Assembly (NCBI GenBank): GCA_947486185.1
Contig: CANKTH010000030.1
Location: 1-46,635, forward strand
Reading direction: 5' to 3'
Length of the DNA stretch: 46,635 bases
DNA from: Deltaproteobacteria bacterium
Lineage (GTDB): Bacteria; Myxococcota_A; UBA796; SXON01
The notes beneath the pieces were generated by a model. That model searched no databases. It was not told the DNA's origin and worked only from the letters and a program-made list of their open reading frames with translations. The position numbers and the translations under genes were made by a program. Every line of letters begins with the position of its first letter. Within the stretch, counting starts at the first letter, position 1. Below, in pieces: positions 34,181 through 43,300 of this stretch.

Positions 34181-35439
34181 CAGTCCGCTTCCGAGGCCGA
34201 GAGCTCGGTGAGTATTTCCCGGACCGCCTCCGCGGCTTCGGATTGAAGGCGATCCAGCTCGGTGAGCGCGTGTTTGAGGAGCTTGATCCCTTCGTCCCGC
34301 CGGCCCTGGGCCGCGAGCACCTGTCCCAACATGCCGGCGGCGACCGCGGCCTCGTGGGCGCCTCCGAGGCGCGCCTGGATCTGCATCGACGTCGTGAACG
34401 CCCGCTCCGCGTCGGGGAGCTCCCCCGCACTGGCGAGCCGGGTCGCCAAGGCGAACCACGCGGCGGCGTTGGCCTCGGCGTTCCCGTCGGTCGCCCGTAC
34501 CAGCGCTTCGGCCGCCGCGCGCGCGCGGTCGGGCCTCCCGTGCTCGTCGGCAAGCGTCTGAAGCGCCTGAAGTGCGCTGACCTCGCCGAGGACGTTTTCA
34601 TCTTCCCGCAGCGTCTTCGCGGCATACTGCAAGCGGCCGAGGGCGGCGTCGATGTCGCCCATCCCGACCTGGACTGCGGCCAGCTCACGTAGGACCTGGG
34701 CCTTGCCGTCGGCGTCTTTCAGAAGCTCTCGCCCCATCAGCGCGTCTTCGAGCACCCGCAGCGCGGGCTTCCATGACTCTCGGAGGCGGAGCACCACGCC
34801 AAGCTGGAACATCGCGTCCAGCTCCGCGGGCCGAAAGCGCGCCTGGCGCGCGAGCTCCACGGCTTGTCGCGCGAGGCTCTCCGCGCGTTCGAGCTGGGCC
34901 TTCTCGATCGCGATGTTCGACGACAACACCACCAGCGCGGCACGGGCGCGTTCGCTGCCGGGCCCTTCGATCGCCCAGAATGCATCTTGAACCAGTGCTT
35001 CAGCGCGGTCGGGCTCTCCCGCCTGGAGGTGCAGCTGCGCGAGCTGATGGAGGGCGTGGGCGCGCCCCTCCCGGTCGTTGCTGCGGTCGTGCGCGCTGAG
35101 CTGCCGTTCCATCCAGAGGCGGGCGCCTTCGAGATCACCGGTACGAAGAGCGATTTCGAAGCGTTCTTGCAGCAGGCTCGCCAGGCCCGCGTCGTCTCCC
35201 GTGCTCTCCCGGAGCGGGATCGCCGCTTCCAGGTGCTCGATCGCCGACTCCACTTCTCCGCGACTCAACGCCAGCATGCCGAGCAGCTGGTGGGCGGCTG
35301 CCGAGCCGGTGCGGTCGGCCGCGGTACTGAAGGCCTCGAGCGCGGCACATCCAGCGTGGTACGCGGCGTCCATCCTACCCTGTTGAAGTTGAGTGAGGGC
35401 TTCGTGGAGCTTCTGGGCACCCAGGCCGGCGTCGGACAT
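34180..35439 (-). CDS. TPR-repeat protein
   Basis: A 419-residue, all-helical protein built of about nine tetratricopeptide-like repeats (for example GEVESAIEHLEAAIPLRES, GEPDRAEALVQDAFWAIEG, GDIDAALGRLQYAAKTLRED, GELPDAERAFTTSMQIQARLG). No signal peptide or catalytic domain is seen. It probably mediates protein-protein contacts. ATG 35437-35439 is preceded by AAGAGG; the frame opens 54 bp further upstream but without a better site. It is divergent from the radical SAM gene and coupled to the HAD gene. Confidence 0.85.
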   Translation of the reverse strand: MSDAGLGAQKLHEALTQLQQGRMDAAYHAGCAALEAFSTAADRTGSAAAHQLLGMLALSRGEVESAIEHLEAAIPLRESTGDDAGLASLLQERFEIALRTGDLEGARLWMERQLSAHDRSNDREGRAHALHQLAQLHLQAGEPDRAEALVQDAFWAIEGPGSERARAALVVLSSNIAIEKAQLERAESLARQAVELARQARFRPAELDAMFQLGVVLRLRESWKPALRVLEDALMGRELLKDADGKAQVLRELAAVQVGMGDIDAALGRLQYAAKTLREDENVLGEVSALQALQTLADEHGRPDRARAAAEALVRATDGNAEANAAAWFALATRLASAGELPDAERAFTTSMQIQARLGGAHEAAVAAGMLGQVLAAQGRRDEGIKLLKHALTELDRLQSEAAEAVREILTELSASEAD

Positions 35440-35515
35440 CAGGACCTCTTCTTCGCGTCCGGCGGTTATCGCGGGGCGGCGGCTCAGGCTCACGAGCGCC
35501 GGTTAAGTGACCGGG

Positions 35516-36376
35516 ATGGCGGCTCCCTTGCTCCCCTTCCTGCACCTGGACAGCTTGTGGCTCCAAGTGACGGGAAGCCGATGTAACATCGCCTGTCGCC
35601 ACTGTTTTATTTCATGCGGCCCCAAGGTCGATCGCCACGCGATGATGACGCGGGCCCAGGTCCAGGTCGCGATCAGTGACGCGGAGAGACTTGGATGTCG
35701 CGCCTATTATTATACCGGAGGCGAGCCCTTCCTCCACCCCGAGATCCTCGACCTGATCGACGACGGATTGGCGAGCGGGCCCCTGCATATCTTGACCAAC
35801 GGGATGTTGATCACCCGGGAGATCGCCGCCGAGCTCGCACATCGTTCGGCGGCGGCGGACTACAGCCTGGATCTCCGGGTCAGCCTGGATGGACTGTCGG
35901 CAGCGGCCAACGACCCGATACGCGGGGAGGGGGTGTTTGAGGCGACCACGACCGGGATCCGGCGCCTCGTCGAAGCGGGGATCGAGCCCTCCCTGGCGCT
36001 CACCTTGGTGGATCCCGCGGGGGCTTCACCGGAGGGGAGAACGGCGATGCTCGGGTTCTTACGGGCGCTCGGGGTCGAGCGGCCGCGGCTGAAGCTCATC
36101 CCGCCCTTTCGTATCGGGCGGGAGGCGGCGCGGAGCGGTCGTTATGGCCCTGAAGCCAGGCTTGCGGCGGAGGATCTCGACGATGAGGCCCCCTGGCAGC
36201 TCGGCTGCGGCACCTCCCGCATGGTGACCGCCAACGGGGTGTACACCTGTCCGATCCTGATCGACTACCCGAGCGCGCGTCTCGGAGACGGCCTCGCGAA
36301 GGCCCTGGTGCCGATCCCCCTCGCGTACCGGGCGTGTTTTACCTGCTGGGAAGAGGGCTTTTCGTGCCGGAGTTGA
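35516..36376 (+). CDS. Radical SAM protein with C-terminal Cys cluster
   Basis: A 286-residue radical SAM enzyme. The [4Fe-4S] motif CNIACRHC (Cys23, Cys27, Cys30) is followed by another Cys (Cys34), then the SAM-binding YYTGGEPFLHPEIL. The C-terminal part has six cysteines (CGTSR, YTCPI, CFTCWEEGFSC) in an arrangement suggesting a second Fe-S cluster, as in SPASM/twitch enzymes that modify peptides or ribosomally made precursors. No precursor peptide gene was seen nearby. ATG 35516 was chosen; GTG 35507 is possible. The following phosphoesterase-fold gene starts inside its last codons. Confidence 0.85.
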   Translation: MAAPLLPFLHLDSLWLQVTGSRCNIACRHCFISCGPKVDRHAMMTRAQVQVAISDAERLGCRAYYYTGGEPFLHPEILDLIDDGLASGPLHILTNGMLITREIAAELAHRSAAADYSLDLRVSLDGLSAAANDPIRGEGVFEATTTGIRRLVEAGIEPSLALTLVDPAGASPEGRTAMLGFLRALGVERPRLKLIPPFRIGREAARSGRYGPEARLAAEDLDDEAPWQLGCGTSRMVTANGVYTCPILIDYPSARLGDGLAKALVPIPLAYRACFTCWEEGFSCRS

Positions 36377-37185
36377 GCGCGGCGGAATTCTGGGTCGGGC
36401 CGCGGGTCACGCTGGCGCTGTTCGGCGGCGTCTACAACAACTATCTCGCCTTGGATGTGCTATTACGTGATACATATCGCCGCGGTGCCGCCGGAGTGTA
36501 TTTCCTGGGAGACGTCGGTGGCTTCGGCCCCCACCCGGCGCGCAGCGTCGAGCGGCTGCGGGAGTCCGCGGTGCGTTGTATGGCGGGAAACTACGATGTT
36601 TCGGTAGGGAACGCGCTGGCCGACTGCGGCTGCGGGTACACCGATCCGCGTGACAACCACTACGCCCAGATCTCCTACGACTACACCCTAGACGGTACGA
36701 CGGAAGAGCACCGCCGCTGGCTCGCGGCACTGCCCACACGTATCACGATGATGGTGGGTAAACACCGTGTATTGCTGGTTCATGGCTCGCCGCGACGAAT
36801 CAACGAGTTCTTGTGGGAGAGCACCACCCCAGCGGCATATATCCACCATCTCTGTGAGCTCTACCAGGTCGATCTGATCGTCAACACCCATACCGGCATT
36901 GCCTTTGAGCGGCGACTGGCAGACGGTCGAGGGCTGATCAACGTCGGAGCGATCGGCCGACCCGCCAACAATGGCCGTTTGACGGTGGAGTACGTGTTGC
37001 TACACCTGGAGGACGGCCAGCTCCACTCGGAGCGGGTGGCCCTGGAGTATGACCACGCCCGCCTCGCTGCCGAGATGGAAGGGGAGGGACTTCCCCCAGA
37101 ATTTGTGGCCACGATCCGGACCGGGTGGTGGACCACGTGTCTGGAGATCCTCCCCACCCGCGAGCGGCGGCAGGGCCGCTTCTGA
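36364..37185 (+). CDS. Metallophosphoesterase-fold protein with altered metal ligands
   Basis: A 273-residue protein with the calcineurin-like phosphoesterase order: LALFGGVYNNYLALDVLL, YFLGDVGGFGPHPARSVERLR, CMAGNYDVSVG, LLVHGSPRRINEFLWE, LIVNTHTGIAFERR and GLINVGAIGRPANNGR. In the common family these read DIHGN..AL, GD, GNHD, VHG, GHTH and INPGS. Here the first Asp-x-His is replaced by Gly-x-Val, GNHD by GNYD, and GHTH by NTHT, so the usual two-metal site is changed. A Cys cluster DCGCGYTDP is inserted after GNYD. GTG 36364 has AGAGG seven bases before and overlaps the radical SAM gene by 13 bp; TTG 36373 is an alternative. The pairing suggests a shared job with the radical SAM enzyme. Confidence 0.75.
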   Translation: MPELSAAEFWVGPRVTLALFGGVYNNYLALDVLLRDTYRRGAAGVYFLGDVGGFGPHPARSVERLRESAVRCMAGNYDVSVGNALADCGCGYTDPRDNHYAQISYDYTLDGTTEEHRRWLAALPTRITMMVGKHRVLLVHGSPRRINEFLWESTTPAAYIHHLCELYQVDLIVNTHTGIAFERRLADGRGLINVGAIGRPANNGRLTVEYVLLHLEDGQLHSERVALEYDHARLAAEMEGEGLPPEFVATIRTGWWTTCLEILPTRERRQGRF

Positions 37186-37194
37186 GGGCTCGGT

Positions 37195-38274
37195 TCAGAA
37201 GCTACAGCTCCCGATGTCCAGGTTGAGTAGGGCATCCGCGCTGAACGGTGACAGTCCCTCCTCGTCGAAGGCGGTGGCCAGCCAACCCGGGGCGATCCCG
37301 TAGATCGTCATGCTGGTCGCGACGACCAGATCGGTCGGTGGTGGGATGTAGAGGAGGCCCACTGCGTGGCCCTCCGCGCACACCGGGTGGAGCAGCTGAT
37401 CTCCGTCGTCCAGGCGCTCATTGGGGTGACTGTCCTGGTAGATCAGGGGGAGCTCGACAGCCGCATAGAGCCCGTCGAGATCGGAGAAATGGTCATCTGG
37501 AGGGGGGGCTTCGAGCGAGAACGACCAGCTCTCGCTCGCCGGCTCATCGAGGAGCCCAGCGAGCGCGATCCCTCCTTCGAACATGATGCTCGGGTACACG
37601 CCGAACCGGGAGTCGTCGGGGAGGTCGACGCTCGTCGTACCCGCAAGGGCGATCGAGGACATTTCGGCGAGCGAAGCATCGACCGGAATGGTCATCGGGT
37701 CGGCCACCCGGATGTCCTCGCGTAGGAAGTCCACGTGGATGGCGTTCCACCCTTCGACGAGACCCGGCAGGGGCATGTTGGCGCCCAGGTTTCGGATGTA
37801 CAATGCCCAGGTGTCACCTACGCCGACGAACACCTCATCGTCGTTCTGCAGGCCGTCGCCGTCCGCGTCCAGGTGCAAGGTCGGAACGTAGAATGCGGCG
37901 AGGGTTCCGGGCGCATTCTCGGGGTCCAGGGGGACCAGATCCTCCTCAGGTGGCTCCCCGGCGGTGAGCAGGATCTCGGTTGCCCCGGGCGCGGACCAAC
38001 GGGTCGCTCCGAACTCCAGCGCCTCGTCGCCCAGGCTATCGGCGACGAGCATTGTGAGGCCGAGGGTGCTCCCGCTCCAAGCGCCTGACAACGTGAAGCC
38101 AAGGTCGGGCGCGGCGGGACCGGTGTCGTCGGTCACGCCGGTGTCGTCGGTCACGCCGGTGTCGTCGGTCACGCCGGTGTCGTCGACCGTCTCGACCGGG
38201 GCGCTGTCCTTGCCGGCGGCCGGCTCAAGCTTGATGGAGGAGTCGCACGAGACCAGGATTAGGAGCAGGTACAT
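37195..38274 (-). CDS. Hypothetical lipoprotein with VTDDTG spacer
   Basis: A 359-residue lipoprotein. MYLLLILVSC is a short lipoprotein signal (Cys10) with no basic n-region. The spacer holds three VTDDTG repeats (about 35-52). The mature part is beta-rich, with LHLDADGDGLQNDDEVFVG (an EF-hand-like calcium loop, DxDGDGxxND) near residue 133 and many short strands; no named family is recognised. A promoter-like pair sits just before the ATG with no room for a leader, so translation may be leaderless. It converges on the metallophosphoesterase gene, 9 bp away. Confidence 0.7.
   Translation of the reverse strand: MYLLLILVSCDSSIKLEPAAGKDSAPVETVDDTGVTDDTGVTDDTGVTDDTGPAAPDLGFTLSGAWSGSTLGLTMLVADSLGDEALEFGATRWSAPGATEILLTAGEPPEEDLVPLDPENAPGTLAAFYVPTLHLDADGDGLQNDDEVFVGVGDTWALYIRNLGANMPLPGLVEGWNAIHVDFLREDIRVADPMTIPVDASLAEMSSIALAGTTSVDLPDDSRFGVYPSIMFEGGIALAGLLDEPASESWSFSLEAPPPDDHFSDLDGLYAAVELPLIYQDSHPNERLDDGDQLLHPVCAEGHAVGLLYIPPPTDLVVATSMTIYGIAPGWLATAFDEEGLSPFSADALLNLDIGSCSF
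38121..38185 (-). repeat. 18-bp tandem repeat encoding VTDDTG
   Basis: Three perfect 18-bp units plus a partial fourth (38121-38138, 38139-38156, 38157-38174, 38175-38185). They encode the flexible spacer after the lipobox. Copy-number change would keep the frame. Confidence 0.9.
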
Positions 38275-38282
38275 GCGACCAG

Positions 38283-38311
38283 TCTATAGCGCCGGGGCCC
38301 ATTATTGTCTA
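38283..38311 (-). promoter_or_regulatory. Sigma70-like promoter next to a possible leaderless start
   Basis: On the minus strand TAGACA (38306-38311) and TATAGA (38283-38288) are separated by exactly 17 bp, then 8 bp lead to the ATG of the lipoprotein at 38274. Transcription would start at or a base or two from the ATG, and no Shine-Dalgarno is visible, so the mRNA may be leaderless. Confidence 0.5.
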
Positions 38312-38363
38312 CGGGCGCTCCATCCGGCGAGGCGATAGCGGGTGGGGGTGAGACGGAGAGCGG

Positions 38364-39314
38364 ATGTGGTGGTTGATGAGCGTCGTGATGGCGGCGGAGA
38401 TCCAGGCTGATCTCCATCTGGACACCCCCACGCAGCTGGTAAACCGAAACGTTGGGCTCGACGGGGCCGGGCTCGAGGGAGGGCTTGGCCCGCTGGTGAC
38501 CGGCGGCACCAACGTCGCGGTGATGGTCATCTGGCCGCCGCGAACGGGTGACTGGACGGCGCGGGTGGAGCAGATGTTCTCGAAGATTGAAGCAGAGGAC
38601 AAACGACTCGATTCTGTGGTGCTCGCCCGCTCGCCTGCTGAGGCGCTCGCCGCGGCCGAGGCAGGAATGGTCGCGATGGTGGTGGCGCTCGAGGGGGCTC
38701 ATGGCATCGATCGCACCGGGATCCCGGGGTTACAGGCGCTCCATGCGCGGGGTCTGCGTATGTTGGGGCTCACGTGGAGCATGTCCAATCGATACGCGGG
38801 CTCCTCGGGAGATGGTGGTGGCGGCCTGACCGCCGACGGGCGCGCCCTGGTCGCGGAGGCGAACCGCCTCGGCGTGATCCTCGACGTCTCCCACGCCTCC
38901 TCGGCGACAACCCTGGAGGTCTGCAGCTTGTCGACGGATCCGGTGGTGGCGAGCCACTCCAACACGGCGGCGGTCAAGCCGCATCCGCGAAACCTCACGG
39001 ACGACGAGATTCGATGTATCGCATCAAAAGGTGGTGTGATCGGTGTGAATTTTCATCGTCCCTTCGTTGGCGGTTCGGGCGATGTATCCGCGATCGCGGA
39101 CCACATCGACCACCTGAAAAAGGTCGGGGGCTTCACCTGTATCGCCCTGGGAAGTGACTACGACGGCCTCATCACCCCGATCACTGGGGTGGGAGATGCC
39201 TCAAAGCTCCCTGTCTTGTGGGAAGAACTCAGGCGCCGCGGTTATACCGATGCAGAGCTACGCGCGATCAAGGGCGAGAATTTCATGCGCGTGTGGAACG
39301 TGGTCGCGGGATAG
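38364..39314 (+). CDS. Membrane dipeptidase family (M19) metallopeptidase
   Basis: A 316-residue M19 (renal dipeptidase-like) enzyme that cleaves dipeptides with a binuclear zinc site. The zinc-binding HxD is in DLHLDTP (about 16-22), the bridging Glu in ALEGAHG, and the His ligands in DVSHAS and ASHSNT; GSDYDG carries the final Asp. A short signal (MWWLMSVVMAA) exports it to the periplasm. ATG 38364 follows a GGAG-containing stretch. It is divergent from the VTDDTG lipoprotein and convergent with the propeller lipoprotein, 4 bp away. Confidence 0.92.
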   Translation: MWWLMSVVMAAEIQADLHLDTPTQLVNRNVGLDGAGLEGGLGPLVTGGTNVAVMVIWPPRTGDWTARVEQMFSKIEAEDKRLDSVVLARSPAEALAAAEAGMVAMVVALEGAHGIDRTGIPGLQALHARGLRMLGLTWSMSNRYAGSSGDGGGGLTADGRALVAEANRLGVILDVSHASSATTLEVCSLSTDPVVASHSNTAAVKPHPRNLTDDEIRCIASKGGVIGVNFHRPFVGGSGDVSAIADHIDHLKKVGGFTCIALGSDYDGLITPITGVGDASKLPVLWEELRRRGYTDAELRAIKGENFMRVWNVVAG

Positions 39315-39318
39315 TGGC

Positions 39319-40344
39319 TCAATCGGTGGCGAACTCTTCCCATAGGGCCGAGATCAATCCGGCTTCCGTGAGCAGCAGCACGCCGGTCTCGGTCCCCGCG
39401 GCGGCGTGAGCGCCCGCGAGCTCGCTCGCCTCTGGACCGACGGCGGGCAGCCAGGCGCCCCCCCGGCTGAAGAACAGCGGCCCATTGTCGGCGATCCCGT
39501 CCATGCTGTCAGGGCCGAGAGAGATCAGCCCGACGCCGTCCACGTTCGTCAGGAGGGTCCAGAAAACTGGGCTTTGTTCCGGTAGATTGGGCTCGCGTGT
39601 CCAGATCGTCCCGTCGGGGCTGCTGACCACCGAGGCGCTGATGCCGGCGGCGCCTTCCCGATTGTCCAGCGCCCAGACACGGCCGTCCACCTCCGCAAAT
39701 CGCAGGAGCACGAGATCGCTCGTGCTCGCATCGGTCACGTCCGTCCAGGTGAGGCCATCGTCGGCGCTGGTCCAGGTGTGGGCGTCCGCGACGGCGTTTC
39801 GGTGGCAGAACAGCTGGTCTCCGAGGCGATACACCCGGCAGCCCGTCGGCGCCCCGCTTTCGGTGGACCAGCTCCGGCCGCCGTCATCGCTCACGACAGC
39901 GGCGTCGTAATAAAGTCTTCCGTTGAGCTCAACAAACTGCGCATCGTACTCATTGCCGGCGTGCAGTCCCTCGTCGCTGGGCGTGAAGCTGATCCCGTCG
40001 TCGCTCGCCCACAAGCCGCCCGAGCCGTCGTCGGAGTAGCAGCTCACGAGGAGGCGATCCTCGAGGGTGACGTAGAGCCCGAGAGGTTCACAGTCCGCCG
40101 TCGAGAGCGGGCTCGCGACAAAGCTGCCGCCTCCGTCACCGCTCTGGTGAAGCCCCAGATCGCCGAGCGCGACGAACAGCTGATCGACGACGCTCGCCAT
40201 CGCAGCGATGGGTCGCGTGCTCCCGACATACGCGGGCAGTCCCGTCGAGGGTTGGCTCGCCCAGGCTACGGTGTCCGGATCTCGGGGGCCCGGCGGCGTC
40301 TTCGTCACCGGGGTTTCACAGGCGGTCAGCAGGATCCACCACAC
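39319..40344 (-). CDS. Asp-box (BNR) beta-propeller lipoprotein
   Basis: A 341-residue lipoprotein. MWWILLTAC is a minimal signal with lipobox Cys9. The mature protein has repeated Asp-box motifs (SDDGGRSWST, SADDGLTWTDV, SSPDGTIWTR, and weaker ones such as SDDGISFTP) typical of sialidase/sortilin-type beta-propellers. It may bind carbohydrate or protein at the cell surface; no catalytic residues of a sialidase are seen. GTG 40342-40344 has GGAGGTGA just upstream, 3 bp after the stop of the large MopE gene, so the two are co-translated. Confidence 0.8.
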   Translation of the reverse strand: MWWILLTACETPVTKTPPGPRDPDTVAWASQPSTGLPAYVGSTRPIAAMASVVDQLFVALGDLGLHQSGDGGGSFVASPLSTADCEPLGLYVTLEDRLLVSCYSDDGSGGLWASDDGISFTPSDEGLHAGNEYDAQFVELNGRLYYDAAVVSDDGGRSWSTESGAPTGCRVYRLGDQLFCHRNAVADAHTWTSADDGLTWTDVTDASTSDLVLLRFAEVDGRVWALDNREGAAGISASVVSSPDGTIWTREPNLPEQSPVFWTLLTNVDGVGLISLGPDSMDGIADNGPLFFSRGGAWLPAVGPEASELAGAHAAAGTETGVLLLTEAGLISALWEEFATD

Positions 40345-40347
40345 GGT

Positions 40348-43300
40348 TCACCTCCGACGGCGCCTTGTCACCGCGCCCGCCGCCAGTAGGAGCCCGGGGA
40401 GCCAGATGGTGTCCGAGCCAGCTGCACCGACACACCCACACGCGCTGACCTCGTCCTTATCGGCGTTCGGCCCATCTTCGACGACCGCACCGTCGCAGCC
40501 CTCGTCCACCACTCCATCGCAGTTGTTGTCGATCGCGTCACACATCTCCGGTAGGTTGGGCCGTACCCAGCCGTCCGCGTCGTTACAGTCACCGTCGAGG
40601 CGGGTCACGCCGTCACCGTCGAGGTCGTCGCTGCCCTCGTCGGTGTCGCCGTCACAGTCGTCGTCGATGCCGTTGAGCTGCTCGTCGACACCCGGCCGGA
40701 CCGCGCTGTCGGTGTCGTCGCAGTCGCCGCCCTCCTCCGAGAAGCCGTCACCATCGTCGTCGTAGCTGGTCGTGCCCTCGTCTACCGTGCCGTCACAGTC
40801 GTTGTCGCGCCCGTCGGCGAGGTCGGCGGCGCCCGAATAGACGCTGCTGTCGGTGTCGTCGCAGTCACCCTCCACGGCGCTCTCACCGTCCCCGTCGTTG
40901 TCCCACCGCTCCGTCCCTTCATCGGTGTCCCCGTCGCAGTCGTTGTCGATGCCGTCGGCGATCTCCGGCGCGCCGGGGTAAATCTCCTCGTTGTCCGGGG
41001 CGCAGTCGCCGGCCTCGGGCTCGTAGCCGTCGCCGTCGGGGTCGGAGAGGCCGTCGTCCACGACCCCGTCACAGTCATCGTCGATGCCATTGTCGGCGGT
41101 CTCGGTGTACCCGGGCGAACGGTCGGGATCCGCGTCATTACAGTCGCCGCCGGTCTCGGTGCGCCCGTCACCGTCGTCGTCGTAGACGTCAGTGCCCTCG
41201 TCGCTCACGCCGTCACAGTCCTGGTCGACCCCGTCCGCAATCTCGATGTCGCTGGGTGAACGAGCAGCGTTGTTGTCGTCGCAGTCGCCGCCGTCCTCCG
41301 AGTAGCCGTCACCGTCGTCGTCACTCGCATCGGTGCCCTCATCGACGTCGCCGTCACAGTCGTCGTCGACGCCGTCGGCGCTCTCGCTGGCCCCCGGGTA
41401 GACCGTCCCGTCTTCGTCCCAGCAGTCCCCCGCGCTGGTGACGTAGCCGATCTCCGTGCCACAAAGCTCGGCGCTCTCGGCGGAGTTGCCATAGCCGTCG
41501 GCATCGCCGTCGCGGTACCAGACGCTCGTCACCCCCTCGTCGATCTCGGTGTCGCAGTCGTTGTCGATCAGGTCACACACCTCAATCGTGCCGGGTGATA
41601 CATTCGACAATGTATCATCGCAGTCGGTGTTCTCCGAGACATAGCCGTCGGGCGGCGAGCAGGAGTCTACGGGGAGTGCAGCGTCACCGTAGAAGTCGCC
41701 GTCCGAATCGGCGTAGTAGCGACTCGTCACTTCGTTGTCGACTACGCCGTCGCAGTCGTTGTCCACCTCGTCACAACGCTCGGCGTTCCCCGGATAACGT
41801 AGGATCGTCGTATCATCACAGTCGGTGCCGTCGCTGACGTAGCCAGAGGGGCCAGCGCAATCGAAGACCGACGTGGTGGGGTCGCCGTATCCATCTGCGT
41901 CACGATCGGCATAGAAGGTGGCATACAGGCCTTCGTCGATAGTGCTGTCGCAGTCGTTGTCGAGCCCGTCGCAGGCTTCGGTCAAGCCTGGATTTCGGCT
42001 CGAATTGCTGTCGTCACAGTCGTTGTAGTTGGCGACCGTGCCCGACGGCGCGGTGCATGCCTCGATAGACGCCGCGATGTCGCCATAGCCGTCAGCGTCG
42101 CTGTCGGTGTACCAGGTGGTGAGCAGACCCTCGTCCACCAGGCTGTCGCAGTCGTTGTCGAGGCCGTCGCAGCTCTCGGTGAGCCCGGGCGAGCGGCTAC
42201 GGTTGGTGTCGTCACAGTCGGTGTAGTCGCTGATGTAGGCGCTCGGTGCGCTGCACCCCGTGACCGTCACCGCGGCGTTGCCGTAACCGTCTCCATCAAA
42301 ATCCGCGTAGTAGGTGTAGGTGACTCCGTCATCCACGGTGCCATCGCAGTCATTGTCCACGCTGTCGCACACCTCGACCAACCCCGGTGCGGCCGTCGCG
42401 TTCCGATCATTACAGTCAAGCTCGTTGGTGGCGTAGCCGCTTGGGACGCTGCAGTCGTCGATGCTGCTGGCCGGGTCCCCGTAACCGTCACCGTCTACGT
42501 CGGCGTAATAGGTGCTGGTGACGCCTTCGTCGATGCTCCCGTCGCAATCGTCGTCGACGCCGTCGCACTGCTCGGTGGCGCCCGGATAGACGAACGCGTC
42601 ACGGTCGTCACAGTCAGAGGAGGTCGCGACATAGCCCAAGGGGGCGCTGCAGGCGGCGGAGGTGGTGGCCGAGTCACCGTAGCCGTCTCCGTCCCCGTCG
42701 CGAAACCAGGGAAGGGTCACCCCTTCGTCGATCAGACCGTCGCAGTCGTCGTCCGCGCCGTCACAGCTCTCCGCCGCGCCGAGGTGCACCGTGACGTCCG
42801 CGTCGTTGCAGTCGTCGCCCCCGCAGCTCTCGTCGCCGTGGCCGTCCAAGTCGGCGTCGGCACAGGTGTAGTATAGGTTCTGCCAGAGCGTGTAGTTGGA
42901 GCCTATCCCGGTGGCGCCCGAACAGTAGGAGTTGAAGACGTTGACATCGCCGCCGACGATCACGTCGAAGGGGGCCCGCGCCGGAGCGCCCGGCGTCTGC
43001 GCGACGGAGAGGATCGCGCTGCCGCTGACGGACAGAAGCGCGGTGCCCCCGTTCACCGCCTGACCGGCTGCGGCGTAAAAGTAGCTTACTCCATCGGTTA
43101 CGGTGTCGCTCGCCACGCTCGTGCTGAAGGCACAACCGGAGCCCGCGAGGGTGGTGGAGCCCGAAAGCGACAGGGGCACCGACATGAAGGCCATCAGATC
43201 GTTGATCCGGGCGTTGAAGACCCCAAAACCACGCCCTGCGCTTGACCAGTCGCCGACGATGACCAATCTACCGCCGTCCTCAACGAAGTCCTCGAAAGCC

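Noticed and set aside
40495..42850. Regularly spaced repeats considered as a CRISPR array
   Set aside because: Units are coding, diverged, in-frame MopE modules with no identical direct repeats or unique spacers.
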